From Lunularia cruciata (Eukaryota; Streptophyta; Marchantiopsida; Lunulariales; Lunulariaceae), in the NCBI GenBank assembly GCA_948567375.1, contig OX419757.1, forward strand, positions 64,418,001-64,482,000: a stretch of DNA of 64,000 nucleotides. Direction: 5' to 3'. Below the pieces are notes generated by a model that was not told the origin of the DNA, did no database searches, and saw nothing but the letters and a program-made list of their open reading frames with translations. The translations under genes and the position numbers were made by a program. Below, piece after piece: positions 24,828 to 37,161 of the stretch (position 1 is its first letter; each line of letters starts with the position of its first letter).

Positions 24828-25256
24828 CAACTTGAGTCGCATCCATCTAAATTTCTTCGACTGCTAATTTTGGAGTGCGTTGACAGTGACCGAATTTCGC
24901 ATGTTGTATCGACAGGAGTAGACTAAGAAACACTTGAACTTTTGTGATTCTGGACAAGAAAAGGCTTGAGAAGACTTATGTCATGATAATTTGTTATCAA
25001 ATGAGAAAACTCTATTACAGGTCTTGTTTTATGAATTCAAGATGGTGCAAAGTACTTACACCTTTTTATTGTATTGCAACAAGATTGTATCCGGACCCAA
25101 ATGCATATGATAGAAAAGGAAAGAACAATAGAAAATACAAAAAACTTAATGATAGAAATTCCCATTTAACTTTCCTCTCATACTGAAAACTTTACCCCAG
25201 AAGTATACTTACACACCGCATCTCAATCTCGTTTGAACTTACTCATCCTTCCTCTT

Positions 25257-25327
25257 GGGGCTTAGCCCCATTTTACCTGCTTGATGGGGTCTTCCCATCC
25301 TTCGTTTTTTCTACACGGTCGCCTTAT
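25257..25327 (+). mobile_element. Tail-only mini-insertion (71 bp) with 11-bp target duplication
   Basis: Starts at ggggcttagcccc, the base of hairpin 1, lacks the spacer between the hairpins, and ends ctacacggtcgccttat. A perfect 11-bp repeat TCCTTCCTCTT flanks it (25246-25256 and 25328-25338). Confidence 0.8.
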
Positions 25328-25338
25328 TCCTTCCTCTT

Positions 25339-27100
25339 ACCTCTTACATTCATACCTTTCCATTCGATTTTCCTTTGCACTGTACTTTCCAGTTACCTAG
25401 GGAGAGGATCCAGCTTTCTGGGCCCTATGCTAGGTTCTGTCGTCCTGTGGTCCAATCCACCTACCACGTAGATGTGTAGACCTCATAGGGACCCCAATCA
25501 CGAGCATGGATTCTCATGTGTATCTCGTGGGCCTCCCTTCGTGCTTCTAATGGGAAAGACTAAACAACAAGATGGATTAACTAACTACAAGAATACTCTC
25601 ATATCGCGATTTAAAATTCTTCTTTTCGACCAAAATAAAACGTTAATTGTTGTATAATTAAACCAGTGGATATTGTGAGAGATGACCTCTGTAACCGGGT
25701 AACATTAAACTCAACCAACTATGAAAGTTTGAGTTACACCTTGACCAAACGTGCGTGATAGTGAAAGTACCGTAGATATAAGAAATATATATTAAGTATG
25801 ATTTCCAAGGGAGAGTCTCTCGGGAGAGTAAATTGATTTGGTGAAAGGAACGATTCAATGAAAATACAGGCAAAAGATGAAATATAATGTTTTTGTATTA
25901 ATAGACATCATCCAAGTAGACATCTTCAATTACCTTGTAGCAATATGTATTGATGTCAGGTGATTGATGATGTCTAACTACCTTGATTGATAGACGGTAA
26001 ACGATATACAAAATGTGGAAAGGAAATGGAAAATGATGCAAATATTAAAGCTATTTTTGAAGTTGGTCCTAAGGGAGTTGTGGAATCTCTACTAAAGCTC
26101 TACAGAGCTCTACAGAGAGAGAGTACAAGTCAACTTGAGATCAAGAACATCATAGGAGACTTCGATGTCCTCTAAAGTGGTGATATAGGATGTTGATCTT
26201 TGTGAACATAACATCTCTAGAGATAAAGATATACCCGTCTTATGCTTGCTCGAGATGATAAGTTTATATATTTTTTTCCTCTAATTTTGGCTACCATAGC
26301 CAAGAAGGATGAACTTGTATGAATCATCATCCAACTTGGTACATTGATCCATATGAATCTCGCCATGATTATAATCAAAGATTTATGGTGAGAAAGATTA
26401 CGTTTATGTTTGTGCCAAAGTTTGAATGGAGTAATGGTGAAGTCAACTGCTAAAGTAATGCACTAGTTTTGAGTATAGTTTATGCACCCAAAACTTCGCA
26501 CTATGACTTGGATATAACAACATCATGAAATTTTGTTGTGCACCAAGTCTGATTATTGTGCTCTGCGACTCTATTTCATTATGGTATTACACGCTGACGT
26601 AAAGCCCAACTCTAGAAATCAGTTATACAAGGGCTCCAATGCACCAAGGACCAAATGTAATGGTGACCAATCATCCCGTTGGAGAAAGATGGAGTGAACT
26701 ACCTGAGGAAAATTGACCATGGTTTATTCTTCAAAATTTTGATTCAACCATGCACTCATCGCCCTAAGAAGGAAAAGTGGTGCGGCGCAGGGCAGTTCGC
26801 TTAGTTAATCTTGATTCTCGTCGAACACTACTCTTTTGATTTAAAAAATTGTTTCCACAGTGAGTGAAAGTGATATCGCGTCCAAATTCTCTATACATAG
26901 CTTGTGAATGTCAGTAAAGTGGTCATACTGATCCCTTTTACAAATAAAACACACTTCTCTTCTAGTGATCGGTATTCAGGTACATCAGACCAGTGCCATA
27001 CTAGAAGGGTCAATGTGCATTTTGAAGATCACTCATTTGGATAATTCTCCATGCTTAAGGAACGAGTTCACTAAGTAAATATAGTACTTGACTTATCTTA
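25339..27100. other. AT-rich DNA between copy B and the SMP-30-like gene
   Basis: A 62-codon frame at 25987-26175 and its surroundings have a faint coding look but no motif I can name. An old retroelement fragment is possible. Confidence 0.3.
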
Positions 27101-27112
27101 CACTTAACACGC

Positions 27113-27157
27113 GAAACACATAGAACACATGAAGGATGGGAATACCCCATCAAGTCT
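27113..27157 (-). mobile_element. Tail-only mini-insertion (45 bp) with 12-bp target duplication
   Basis: Minus-strand tail truncated at the base of hairpin 2 (cttgatggggtattcccatcc, then the 3' end). A perfect 12-bp repeat CACTTAACACGC flanks it (27101-27112 and 27158-27169). Confidence 0.8.
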
Positions 27158-27185
27158 CACTTAACACGCATCAAGTCTCACTTAA

Positions 27186-27674
27186 CAAGAAGAAGGTGAC
27201 CACGTAGAACACATGAAGGATTGGAAGACCCTATCAGATCATACAAGGGAGAGACAAAGGAGGACTGTAAAATGAGGTTAGACCCTAATGGTATAGGTAT
27301 GAAAAATCTGCACTACCGCTCTTAAGATATCTGAATTATATAAGACTTAATGTCCTCAAACCACCCGAGCATTAGAAGAAACATCACCTACTGTGATTGC
27401 TCTTCCTTGGATTGCATTAGCCAATGTTCTAATTAAAATAATATTGTCTAAAATATACTATAAAATATGAATGAAAATGGTACACTAATGTTTAATATGA
27501 TAAATTCTAACGATATTCCATACAAACGATCGAATACAAGTGTTCATCGTTCTATATAATTCAAAAACTAGAAAAACAAAGAAATAAACTCACTAAATAC
27601 CTCTGTACTTGGAAACCTTGCTACTCTCCACCCACCGCCCATCCCATCCCGACGGTTGAATAATCACTCCCTCA
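27186..27674 (-). mobile_element. 5'-truncated retrotransposon copy F
   Basis: About 490 bp from the endonuclease end to the tail on the minus strand. It contains the GTGATTG...AAGACTT region and the tail words gaccacgtagaacac, gaagaccctatc and acaagggagagaca. A 7-bp CACTTAA flanks it on both sides (27179-27185 and 27675-27681), a plausible target duplication. Confidence 0.65.
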
Positions 27675-27681
27675 CACTTAA

Positions 27682-28446
27682 TATAGGGAATTCTTTCCAC
27701 CACAACACTAATTAATCGCCCCTAAATGAATCCCCGTGCTGGAATGTCGGGTTAAATGTGGTGGAAATAGCACAAACCGTGATTAAAATAGTAAGTACTT
27801 GCATTGATCAAGCAAAACAGGAGCGATCAACTTACATGAAAATCTGACGGTGAGACGTCGTGTTCCACTATTCCAGATGTGCGTCCTGAGGTTGCAGACC
27901 TGTCCATGCTAACATCCACGCGTCGTCCAAGAGTTCGCCACGGCATCAGTGCAAACTATGAAAGCACGAGCTGGTGTCTGTCGTACTACAGGATTTCGGA
28001 CATGTAGGGGCCCACCTAATTTAGAAACAATGAACGAATTGCATCACTAAGGAACGAAGAGATAGGTTCGCACGGATCCAGTACCGCTGCTGATTCATTA
28101 GTGGATCGAAGTGGAATGTAATTAAAATAAGAAACCGATCTATCAGCTCGGAATTCAAGCGATAAGCTTGGACACCGATCAGGATCGAAGCCCAATTAAT
28201 CCGATGGAACGTAAAAAATCGAGAAACCGCCTTGACATCCGAGTCGGACAGGAAAGTGGAATTTGTATATGGAAACTAGAATGATTATTCGAGAATCTTC
28301 TCTCTCGTTTACATAAAAGGCGAGTGGGGGAATGCAGGAGGTTAAGAGCTATGTTCTCTCGTTGTTGGACGGGAAAGCGGGGTGATCCGGAACAACATTC
28401 TAAGAGTTGCTCCAGGCGAGTGAAAATCACTGTGTCGACGAGAGTG
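27682..28446. other. Upstream region of the SMP-30-like gene
   Basis: Should hold the promoter and 5' leader. No certain TATA box or start site is seen. Confidence 0.4.
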
Positions 28447-30046
28447 ATGGCGTGCGAAGGTACTGGTGTTTGTGAGGATTACGCCGTGTACAAGTTCTAC
28501 GAAGCGAAGGCGGATGTTGGCAAGGGAGGGATCTGGGATCCGGCTGGGAAGAAGTACTATTACGTGGATATCACAGGCAAGAGTCTGCATATTCTGACGC
28601 TCCCTGAGATGCACCGCGAGGATTTCAAGGTGGGCATGCAGGTCGGCGCGATAGCTTTGATCGAGGGGGGTTGGGGTCTGGTGATGGCGGTGAGAGACGG
28701 GTTCGGAATTTGGGATTTCTCCAAGAAGAAATTGGAGCTTGTGGCGACTCCTTACGGGGTGGACAGCGGGTGGAGGATGAACGATGGAGCCTGCGATTCG
28801 AAGGGCAGGTTCTGGGCCGGACGGTTATTTGATACGGATGAGACCAAGCCTGGCCAGATTTATCGTCTAGAGAATGATGGGAAGACTGCCACGCCTGTTA
28901 TCGAAGGCATATGCTGCACCAACGGAGTCCTCTGGAGCCCCGATAATACTCTAATGTAAGTACCTTTCAATTCTTGCAATGCACTCGCAGGAGAGAACCT
29001 GTAATCTCCTCCTTCTCGATAGCATGGAGGGAAGAATGCGGATATTCGTCAAATTTCGGGTCTAAGAGTTCTCCTGAAGACTTTAGGGTCAAGGGTTGGC
29101 TAAGTAACGATGAAAAGAACGTGACCGGTAAGGGACCCATGCATTGCGTTTTCCATTAACTGTAGAGAGTGACGTAATTTTTTGGAACAGAGGGTTAATA
29201 TCTTTCTGTACCTCATGTTTCTTGTCGACTAGACTTCTCGTGGTGGGTATAATGGTCTTGAGAACAATAATGATGGTAGGTTCTGTGCACCAGAAAGAAT
29301 GACTTGCGATTTGTCCGTAATGTCAGTAGAGAAAGAACGTGTTAATACATTACTCAGGAGGAGGATTGAAATATGGACTAAGTTTTCTTGAGTCTCTGGG
29401 TGACTGTGCATGACGGTGCATGGGTCGCAGGCTGGGGTTTTGTCTTTTCTGTTTCACAAGCATGAAATGAAGCGTGTGAGAGGATTAGCGTGTATCTCTT
29501 AGCTCGTGACGCAAATGACTCCAGGAGTATGCACTGTACTCAACCAACGAGTGGACCTCCGCAATGAAACTTTGTTTCTGATCTCTTGAGTCACATGTTG
29601 AGTTTCGATGCAGGTATTGTGGTGACAGCACGTACAAGAAAATCTACGTGTGGGACTATGAAGAGGAGTCTGGCACGCCGAGCAACAAAAGGCTGTTTAT
29701 GGATACTAGCAGGGTATTCGAGGGAGTGCCGGATGGTGCAAACATTGACAAAGACGGATACTTGTGGGTATGTTTCTTTGATGGGCATAAAATCGTTCGA
29801 ATTTCTCCCGGGGCGATGGTAGATCGAGTGTACAATCTGCCAGTGAAGCGTCCCACTCAACCTTGCTGGTTTGGGGATAAGTTAGACTACTTGCTCATTA
29901 CCAGTGCGAGCAAGGACGTGAATACTACCACTTGTCCAGAGAGTGGTAATATATTGAAGTTGCGCGTGGGTGTTCATGGGCAGCTTAAAGCCCAATACAA
30001 GATCAACAAGACGAGTCGAATATCGAGCCCAAGAAGAGGTGTTTGA
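28447..30046 (+). CDS. SMP-30/gluconolactonase/regucalcin-like beta-propeller protein
   Basis: Six-bladed beta-propeller of the SMP-30/gluconolactonase family, whose members hydrolyse sugar lactones or related esters using one divalent metal. Two exons, 28447-28955 and 29614-30046, join at GTAAGT/CAG and give 313 residues, normal for the family. Recognisable blocks are GGIWDPAGKKYYYVDI (28-42), RMNDGACD (110-117), TNGVLWSPD (158-166) and VPDGANIDKDGYLWV (208 on). The usual metal ligands N112, N159 and D210 are present. The N-terminal Glu ligand (GE-x-P-x-W in regucalcin) is K26 here. An upstream in-frame ATG at 28324 would add 41 basic residues; I prefer the ATG at 28447 because the domain starts soon after it. 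There is no signal peptide, so the protein is probably cytosolic. The gene is convergent with the GH9 gene. The substrate is unknown. Confidence 0.85.
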
Positions 30047-31644
30047 TTGTTTCTCGAGATTAGTTGTGTCGGTCTGTTTCTACAGCATACATCGTGGTCT
30101 ACTCCACTGCACAAATAAATGGAGATTTTGCTGCATAGTTGGTGCCTTCGCAAGTGGTGGCCACCACTGTTCTGTACGGAGTTTTAGTTCCCCACTCCTG
30201 TGTACAGAGTTTACCACAATAAATGGAGAAATGTGCCCAGTGCTTTTGCAAGTGGGCCCCTCCACTTGTTCATGAACAGTTTGGCATAAAGTTATGTAGA
30301 TAGGTAACCGATGTCGTTTAGTTATGTAGATAGGTAACTGATGTCGTTCAGGACTGGTTACCGTTATCTAATAGATATCAGTTACGTGTGCTTTTTGTGA
30401 TGATATAAGGCAGACTTTCGACGCGTAGGCCGATGCTGGAGTTCCTTTGTGCCTTCACACTGGAATGCACAACCGACAGTGCTCAATTGGTGTTTTACTT
30501 TCTCAACCGGGTGACCTGAAGTACTGTAGTGTTTGGCTGTCCTGTGGACTAAGTATTTTTTGTCATTTGTCGCCGCTCGACCTGTCCAGCTTCTTGGACA
30601 GAGGTCCCAGTCTCTGTCTAAAATATCTTGGACTCTTGTGACCACCACTCAGGAGTAAGATCTCAAGTGCCGTTCGGGTAATCTGGTGAAGGATGGTTCT
30701 TGCTAGCTTCTACCTTAGCACCTGATTCTCTATGAACCTTCTGTCAATGAAACCTCTTTGCCGTAGGTGTAATAGAGGCATGCGCATTATGCTAAAAATG
30801 TCAGTAGCAGTGCCTTCACTTTGCTTGCCTCTCGTCCTCGGCTATGTGAACATGTCAACGGTTCATTCTGAGAAGATTTCTCTTTGCATAATGCGTTCCT
30901 AAGGGAATTCCTGTAATTCTTGACAGTTCGTTGTGCGACGAAGTCCATTGTCCTCTTTCATTTCTGCACAAGCAGGGTTTGCTTCTGTACATGCACTGTT
31001 CATCATCAATGGGCCAAGCATAAGTTGAACGCGACAAGTTATTCATAGTAATGGAAATCATATTCACCAGCTTGATCTATCGACGACCCGAAATAGTATC
31101 CACTGAATTGAGTGTGTCAAAAGATAGTTTCTTCGTTTACAGAATACATACAAATTTTCTGGAGTATACAAAAGTATCGTCGATGAAATCTCTCTATAGA
31201 TCTCAGTCACTGCTATCTCAAGTATAGGTGAATGAATATCGAATACTACAAGACGGTCTTCTCCCTGATTCTTGCCTGCCTACCTTCCACGAAAAAATAG
31301 TGGTCAAAAGAATGAAGCTTCCATATTTTACAACGCGGGTGGCAGTTCAGGCTTCAAACTAATGGAGCCAACAAAAAGCAATAGGGCACTGCCATACCAT
31401 ACGTCCCTCACGCTACAAACCAACCGGTAATGACCTTCTTATTGGGTAGAGTATGAGAGAACCATCGCCAATTGCTGACATGAGCCACCGATCATTAGGT
31501 TCTTGAGAACTGGAATGCAAATTTCCCACGATCGTGGGAACTCGACTCCAGTGAAATATGCACCGAAATATGACCTAATCGGCAATGGTTGAGGTGAATT
31601 ATCGCACAATGATTGTCATGTATATCATCTAGGTGGCGTGTAGG
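30047..31644. other. Spacer between the convergent SMP-30-like and GH9 genes
   Basis: Holds the 3' ends of both transcripts and one 30-bp tandem duplication (30290-30348). No other gene is seen. Confidence 0.45.
30290..30348. repeat. Tandem 30-bp duplication
   Basis: Two head-to-tail units start at 30290 and 30320 (agttatgtagataggtaac, then c or t, then gatgtcgtt). One base differs between them. It lies in the 3' flank of the SMP-30-like gene. Confidence 0.8.
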
Positions 31645-34600
31645 CTAGGACAACAGGGTCATCGGTATACCCTCGTCAGCAGTAAAGGAGAGTCCTGCAA
31701 TAAGACCCGCCATGGTTGCACTGTTGTAAGTTGAAGCTTCATTCTGCTGTATATTTTGTCTGGTATCCGTGTAAGTTTCATTGAAGAAGGGTCCTCCGAC
31801 AAGTGCTCCGACAGCCTCATGAGGATTCGGGTCGGGAGAATCCAACCACTTGAATCCATCCTTGCAGTTATACTTCTCTTCATCTGTAGGAATAGAAGCC
31901 CCACGGTGGTGCAAAAACTTGGGATACTTGTCTCCGTAACCAACCATGTAACTCATCTTCATTGGATTGTCACCAAGAAGATAGTTGACCTGCCCAAACC
32001 TCCAAAAGTTAGTCACAGAGCAGATTAAAACCAATTCGAGTGGGTTGTGGGAAGGGAATGCAGGACTTGAAGGAAGGCTCCAATTAGTTGAGTACCTGAG
32101 TGTACGCAAACCATCGGAGCTGGTTGGGTTTGTACTTATTGCCGCCAGAACAGGTTAAGCTGACTTTGCCAGCCTCGAGATAATCACTGTAAACCAGAGC
32201 AAGAAATGCGGAATTGACAGTGTGTACCGACGCACTCCACTGGGAAACCCAGATCATTCCACCTGAAGAGTAAGATCCACAACATCTATCAAATCTTTGC
32301 TGTTTCTAAGTTGGTACTCCACACAGTCAGAATCTTCCTTGCTGGACTAGCCGACCTCCTCATTGAACCTCTACGGCCCCCCACGCATCTCACAGAGTTC
32401 CTTGAATAATGGCTGGTAACTGGATTTCTTCCAGAAAGTCAAACGTGAACGAATAGTGAGCCGACGTTGAGAGTTCTCACCTTCTGTGCGCTTAGCAGTG
32501 GCAGTTGGAGAGTTAGGGAGAAGAGAACACATCAGTTTGTCGGCAGTCGTCTTGTACTGGCCAAGTTTAGTTGCTTGAAGGGTGTTTGAAACAGGCTTCA
32601 ACAAGTGTTTTCTCGAGAGGAGGACCTGCAGGGAACGAAAGCTACTTATCACCAACTCCTTTTGTATGAACACAAACAAGGATGATTACAGGTGTGAAGA
32701 CATGAAATGTACCGGCTACATGACAAAAGACAAAAAGCATGCCTCAGTGGGACAAGATGAAGCAGCATTTGACATTCATACAGAATTCTATCGTTCATTT
32801 CAGTTAGCTAAAATAATCGGCAGACAGGAGACAAGCCAGGGGACTTTTGAGATTAAGCAATTTGTTCAGTTATCCCCTATAAAACCGGCAACACAACTAC
32901 TACAGATTCGTAGACATTGAATGTACTGTACATGAATCAGCAGCTGATAAATGCATGCCTCATGGTAGTGACAAGGATTAGAGAGCATCTTCCGTTCATA
33001 CAGAATGCTATCTTTCATCTTAGTAAGCTATCAACATGAGCAGCTTGTGGATTGTCGGGATTTCATCTAAACCATTCTTTTCCTTCAGATCTACCCACGG
33101 GCAAGGATGACTACTGGTTTGTAGATATGAAATGTAATGCTACATGACAAATGCATACCTCAGTGGTAGTGACAAAGATAAGACAGCACTTAGCATTCAG
33201 ACATAATGCTATCTTTCATCTTAGTAAGCTATCATCATGGGCAGCCAGGAGCAAACCTGGGAGATGGAGTTTTGAGTCCCGACTTTGTCGAAACGAATGA
33301 AATAGCTAGACCCCACATTCATCTACAAACGAGAGTGATGGACTAGGATAACGAAATGAATGCCTCAGTGGTAGTGACAAAAGGTAGAACAGCATGTGGC
33401 GTTCATTGGGACCACCATCTGCTATCAACAAAGTTCTCTTCATAGGCACTAGAGTTGCAGAACGTGATTCGGCAGAGCTTAATCAGAGCAGTTGCTACTG
33501 GAAACGGGTTCGACGGAGACGGGGGACGGGTAGGCTCCCAGATGTCCTCCAGGTCTAGGAACGAAACAAAACTACTTCCACACCTTGTCTCGTTGAAAGC
33601 AGATGTACAAGCCAGGAGTAAAGAGCTATCTACCAGGAGTAAGTCGACCTCAGCACAATTGATAAGGAAGGTCGAGACGAATATGAGATAACGAGGTGAG
33701 AGCGTTCACCTGCGTTCCTGCACGTTTGTCATCCCAGCTGAACCATAGAGGGGCTTTACCCCATGCACCAAATTTCTCGCCTTTCTCGCCAGTAACGTAA
33801 TCCATGTAGTATTGATCTCCAGTGGCGTGGTACAACCATGTGGCTGCCCACAAGAGCTCATCTTCATACCCTGTAGAGTTATAATACACTTGCATCTTTG
33901 GGTATGTTTCAGAAAATGATCCTGGATAAAAGTCAGCAAAGTCGAATAGTCCAACAGCGTGAGACAAAAGAAGATCTGCATACTCAATATTTTCATGAGC
34001 TGTGCCCTTCTGACGGAAAACCAGTGATGCGGCTGCCATTGCTGCCGCTGATTCCCCGGCTACATCACTTCCAGGAAAGTCCGAATCAATCTTGTAAGAT
34101 GGCCGGGCAATTGTCACGTCCTCGGCTCTTTGCCAACAGTCGTGATCTGTTTTGGGGTCACCTACCTGCGTTCACCAAAGGCGCATACCTTTCTTTTAAC
34201 GACAAAACTGTCATACTTGACTATGATACCCGTTATATTGCCCTCCCCACAATGGCAGGGACAAAGGACAGAAGCTTGCTGCAAGAAGAACACGGAAGCC
34301 AAGATCTCTTTGAACAGCTTCTTATCGTCTATGAAAGCACTCGTTCTTTTCCACCTCGCAAACACCCTGATACTATTTCGTACCATCGGGAAATTCTTTC
34401 TCTCTTTTGCGAGATCTACCGGGAGTAGAAGGAGACTGATTTCGAACCCTGACAACTGAACTCATGAAGGGCGTTAAGGGAATAATGAGTAGATCGGGGT
34501 GATGTTCAGACCTGTATGTAGAAGGTGTCGTTGTTTGGATGAGCCTTGATCAAATAATCCGTGACCCACTTGATCACATCCACAGCAACAGGGAGTTGGT

Positions 34601-35672
34601 TTGCCGCAGCCATCTGAGGTGAATACTCGAGGACACTCCAAGCCAGTATGGTTGCTGTGAATGCCATGGGCAACCCAAACTTGATATGATCACCAGCATC
34701 ATAGAGTCCTCCTGATAAGTCCAGGCCTGCATCTTTCCCATCTTCTAAAGCTGAATCACCTCTCCATACGATGCTGTTATCGGCGGGTAGCTTTCCCGCT
34801 GCAAGGCACAAGAAATCAAGTCAGACAAATCGCTTGTCCACAAGGCAGTAAAGTCGACTGGCACATTTGAAGACTATTACCAAGGTTACACCTGTGACAT
34901 TGTCTCCGCCGCTTCCTAATTCTTTACCGCTGAGTCAGCGAGTCAAACACATTAAGAAAGGTGAAGGTCCTTAGATGGTTTTCTCTAACTTAATAGAGCG
35001 TCGCGGAGATCAGGTAGAAAGCGTGTTGATGAGCCAACAAACTGTATCTGGTGGTCAAGGGTGCCCAGGACAATGTAGCTTGTCCTGTGAGATGGAGAGA
35101 AACCATACAATCTTTGGCACTGAGCAAACTTGGACTTTTGAGTACGTCGAGTGGTAGTGGGAGTTGTTATTGCTAGATCTCTATCTAGCAGTAACAACTC
35201 AAAACTTCCAGAATAATGGTACTTCTGCGGAGGTAGTAAGCAGAACATGAATCGAAGTGGACCCGTACAACAAAGTCGACTGATGGATCGATCTGAGAGA
35301 CAAGGCGAAGACGTGAGAAAGAAAGGAGCTTGAGAGAAACTTACATTTTTGAATATTTAGGAAGCTGAGAGAAAGCTGCAGCGCATTCCCAAATGTGTAG
35401 TTGTCACTGACAATGGGGGTGGGGGCGAAACCAGGAGGACCGAAATCTGGGGAAGGGCCCTCATCCGGTGGAGTGTCTGATCCAGGAGTCGAAGGGGTGT
35501 ACGGGGTGTCATCGGCCTTCTTGTCCTTGGGATGTGCAACAACGTAGATTCCGACGACTGCACCAGTGATGGCTGCAGCCATGAGCAAGAAGCCCACCAA
35601 AGTCCGCACATACCAAGCTCCTGATCGCTTGGGATGATCTTCATCGTCCTCGACAATGTCGTAGGTCCCCAT
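31645..35672 (-). CDS. Membrane-anchored GH9 endo-beta-1,4-glucanase
   Basis: Glycoside hydrolase family 9 endoglucanase, expected to act on cellulose or related glucans at the plasma membrane or wall. Six exons on the minus strand: 35672-35345, 34798-34512, 34165-33710, 32625-32481, 32262-32096 and 31989-31645. All junctions are GT-AG, the phases agree, and the product is 575 residues. The N-terminus is a short acidic cytosolic tail, a membrane span (24-46) and a Pro/Asp-rich linker (47-90). The catalytic domain starts at DNYTFGNAL. Catalytic blocks are present: YDAGDHIKFG (142-151) with the catalytic-base Asp pair, LHHRGAS (487-493), D536 and the acid E545 in NEASTYNSA. No CBM49 follows. 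By remembered sequence it resembles the anchored GH9B5/GH9B7 group of Arabidopsis more than KORRIGAN. I chose the ATG at 35672; an in-frame ATG at 35828 would place extra hydrophobic residues before it. Confidence 0.93.
32676..33435. repeat. Imperfect repeats inside GH9 intron 3
   Basis: The 1084-bp third intron of the GH9 gene carries at least four related blocks, near 32676-32870, 32945-33045, 33100-33260 and 33350-33430. Shared words are atgcctcagtggtagtgaca, gctatctttcatcttagtaa and gaaatgta-c-gctacatgac. The blocks vary in length and are diverged, so this is an old local tandem amplification. No function is visible. Confidence 0.65.
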
Positions 35673-37123
35673 CTCTAACTTCCCCCAGAAGAAGTAGAGA
35701 ACGGGGCAGAAGAGAAGAAGAAGAAACCACTCTATGGCTTCTCCTTCGGATATCACCCAACTCCCATCTACTACAATCAGTGATTGTAGTAAATGCCGCT
35801 CCAGTGGGCTCGCTTGTCCACCACCCAATTAGACGAGCTCCAATGAGCTGCTGCTCCCGTCTCGCTTTGCCAACATTCCCCCCTCCTTCCACCACTTCAT
35901 GTCAGTGCATTGATTGCTGCACAGACTCTTGCTGCTGCTTTTCCCAGCCTCAATGAGCTCAGGACAAACAGACTCAGAACATACTTTGTTAAGCTGAATT
36001 TTGTCCTTTCCTCACTCTTTGAGCTGCTGAGATCAGATCAGCGAACGAACACTGCTGGCTTTCGCACCCTCTCTCTGCCTTTCTTCCCTCCTCTTTCTCT
36101 GCTCAAGTCTTGCTCCCTCCTCAGCTGTGGACTTTTGCTTTGGCTAACCTCCAAATTTCTCAGCTCAGTCTGTGGCGTGGGTTGTGGATCTGCGAGATCT
36201 GTCGGCTCAAGGGACGCGACTGGTGCCGAGAGTGTGGCGTTCCCGTTCATCATGCTCAGACTTTGCTCCTCTCTACAGTTGAGGGAGGAGGACGAAGAAG
36301 ATAGTAGGACAGTGGACGATGTAGAAGCGAGCCAAAACTATTCCTTTTCTTCTGCAAGAGACCCCTCCCTGTGTGTGACTGTGTCCCCCCTCCTTTCCGC
36401 TTGGCTTACCCCCACTAATTCCGTCTGATTCTTTTTCTGGTCACATTCTTTTCGCCGGTCTCGGACCCTGACACAGGCGCTCGCTCGCTGCCAGCCAGCC
36501 AGCCAAAGAAGGATTACGGTCAAATGGTGGCGGAAATTTGCATAGGGGGTATTCCCACGTTGCAATGAGACTAAACTAGCGGGTTTAGAGCTTTAAATTA
36601 CTGAATGGCTACGCGATTGGGGTGACCCATCCATCAAATTTTACGAAATAGCGCGGTGTTGATTTACAGCCACGAGAAAAGATGCGTACAATATTTTATG
36701 AGAGCTCCCAACAATAATCAGGATGATACATTCGACATTTGGGGAAATGGAGAGAATCGTATCAACGAACACTTTAGAGATCAACTCTAAGAATTCTTTC
36801 CGAATGATTACAGAATTCCATGAAGGCAGAATTAAAGGGAATACTGTATCATTGCTTCAACGACAGGAATGCAAACATAATCCTCTGTTTATGAGATGCA
36901 ATCACCAATAAGCTTGTTTTAAGGGAAATTTAGTGTTAAGCCTTCACATTGATTTGCCTCTGCACAGAGCGATGGAAGTGTTCGCGATGTAATCGTTGGG
37001 GTGAAAGTCTCCGCAACCAAAGGACCGGAATCAAACAAGACTCTTTTCTCCAAGACTACGAACTCAATCAACGTCCCTTCCGTCCATTCACCACAACACC
37101 TCCGTCATAGTTGACTTGCAGTT
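35673..37123 (-). promoter_or_regulatory. 5' leader and promoter region of the GH9 gene
   Basis: The first 750 bases or so upstream are purine-rich on the gene strand (CT-rich as written), like the COI1 leader. The 172-codon plus-strand frame at 35910-36428 is a composition artefact. Beyond 36.5 kb nothing is recognised. Confidence 0.4.
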
Positions 37124-37161
37124 GGACGGAGCATAACCACTCTTGTGGTTCTGCTCCGTCC
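37124..37161. repeat. Near-perfect 17-bp inverted repeat with 4-base loop
   Basis: Left arm GGACGGAGCATAACCAC and right arm GTGGTTCTGCTCCGTCC pair at 16 of 17 positions around the loop TCTT. It is shorter than a plant microRNA precursor. It may be a hairpin in a transcript or a mini-transposon remnant. Confidence 0.7.

Noticed and set aside
35910-36428. 172-codon plus-strand frame upstream of GH9
   Set aside because: Antisense of the GH9 purine-rich leader; low-complexity composition and no domain.
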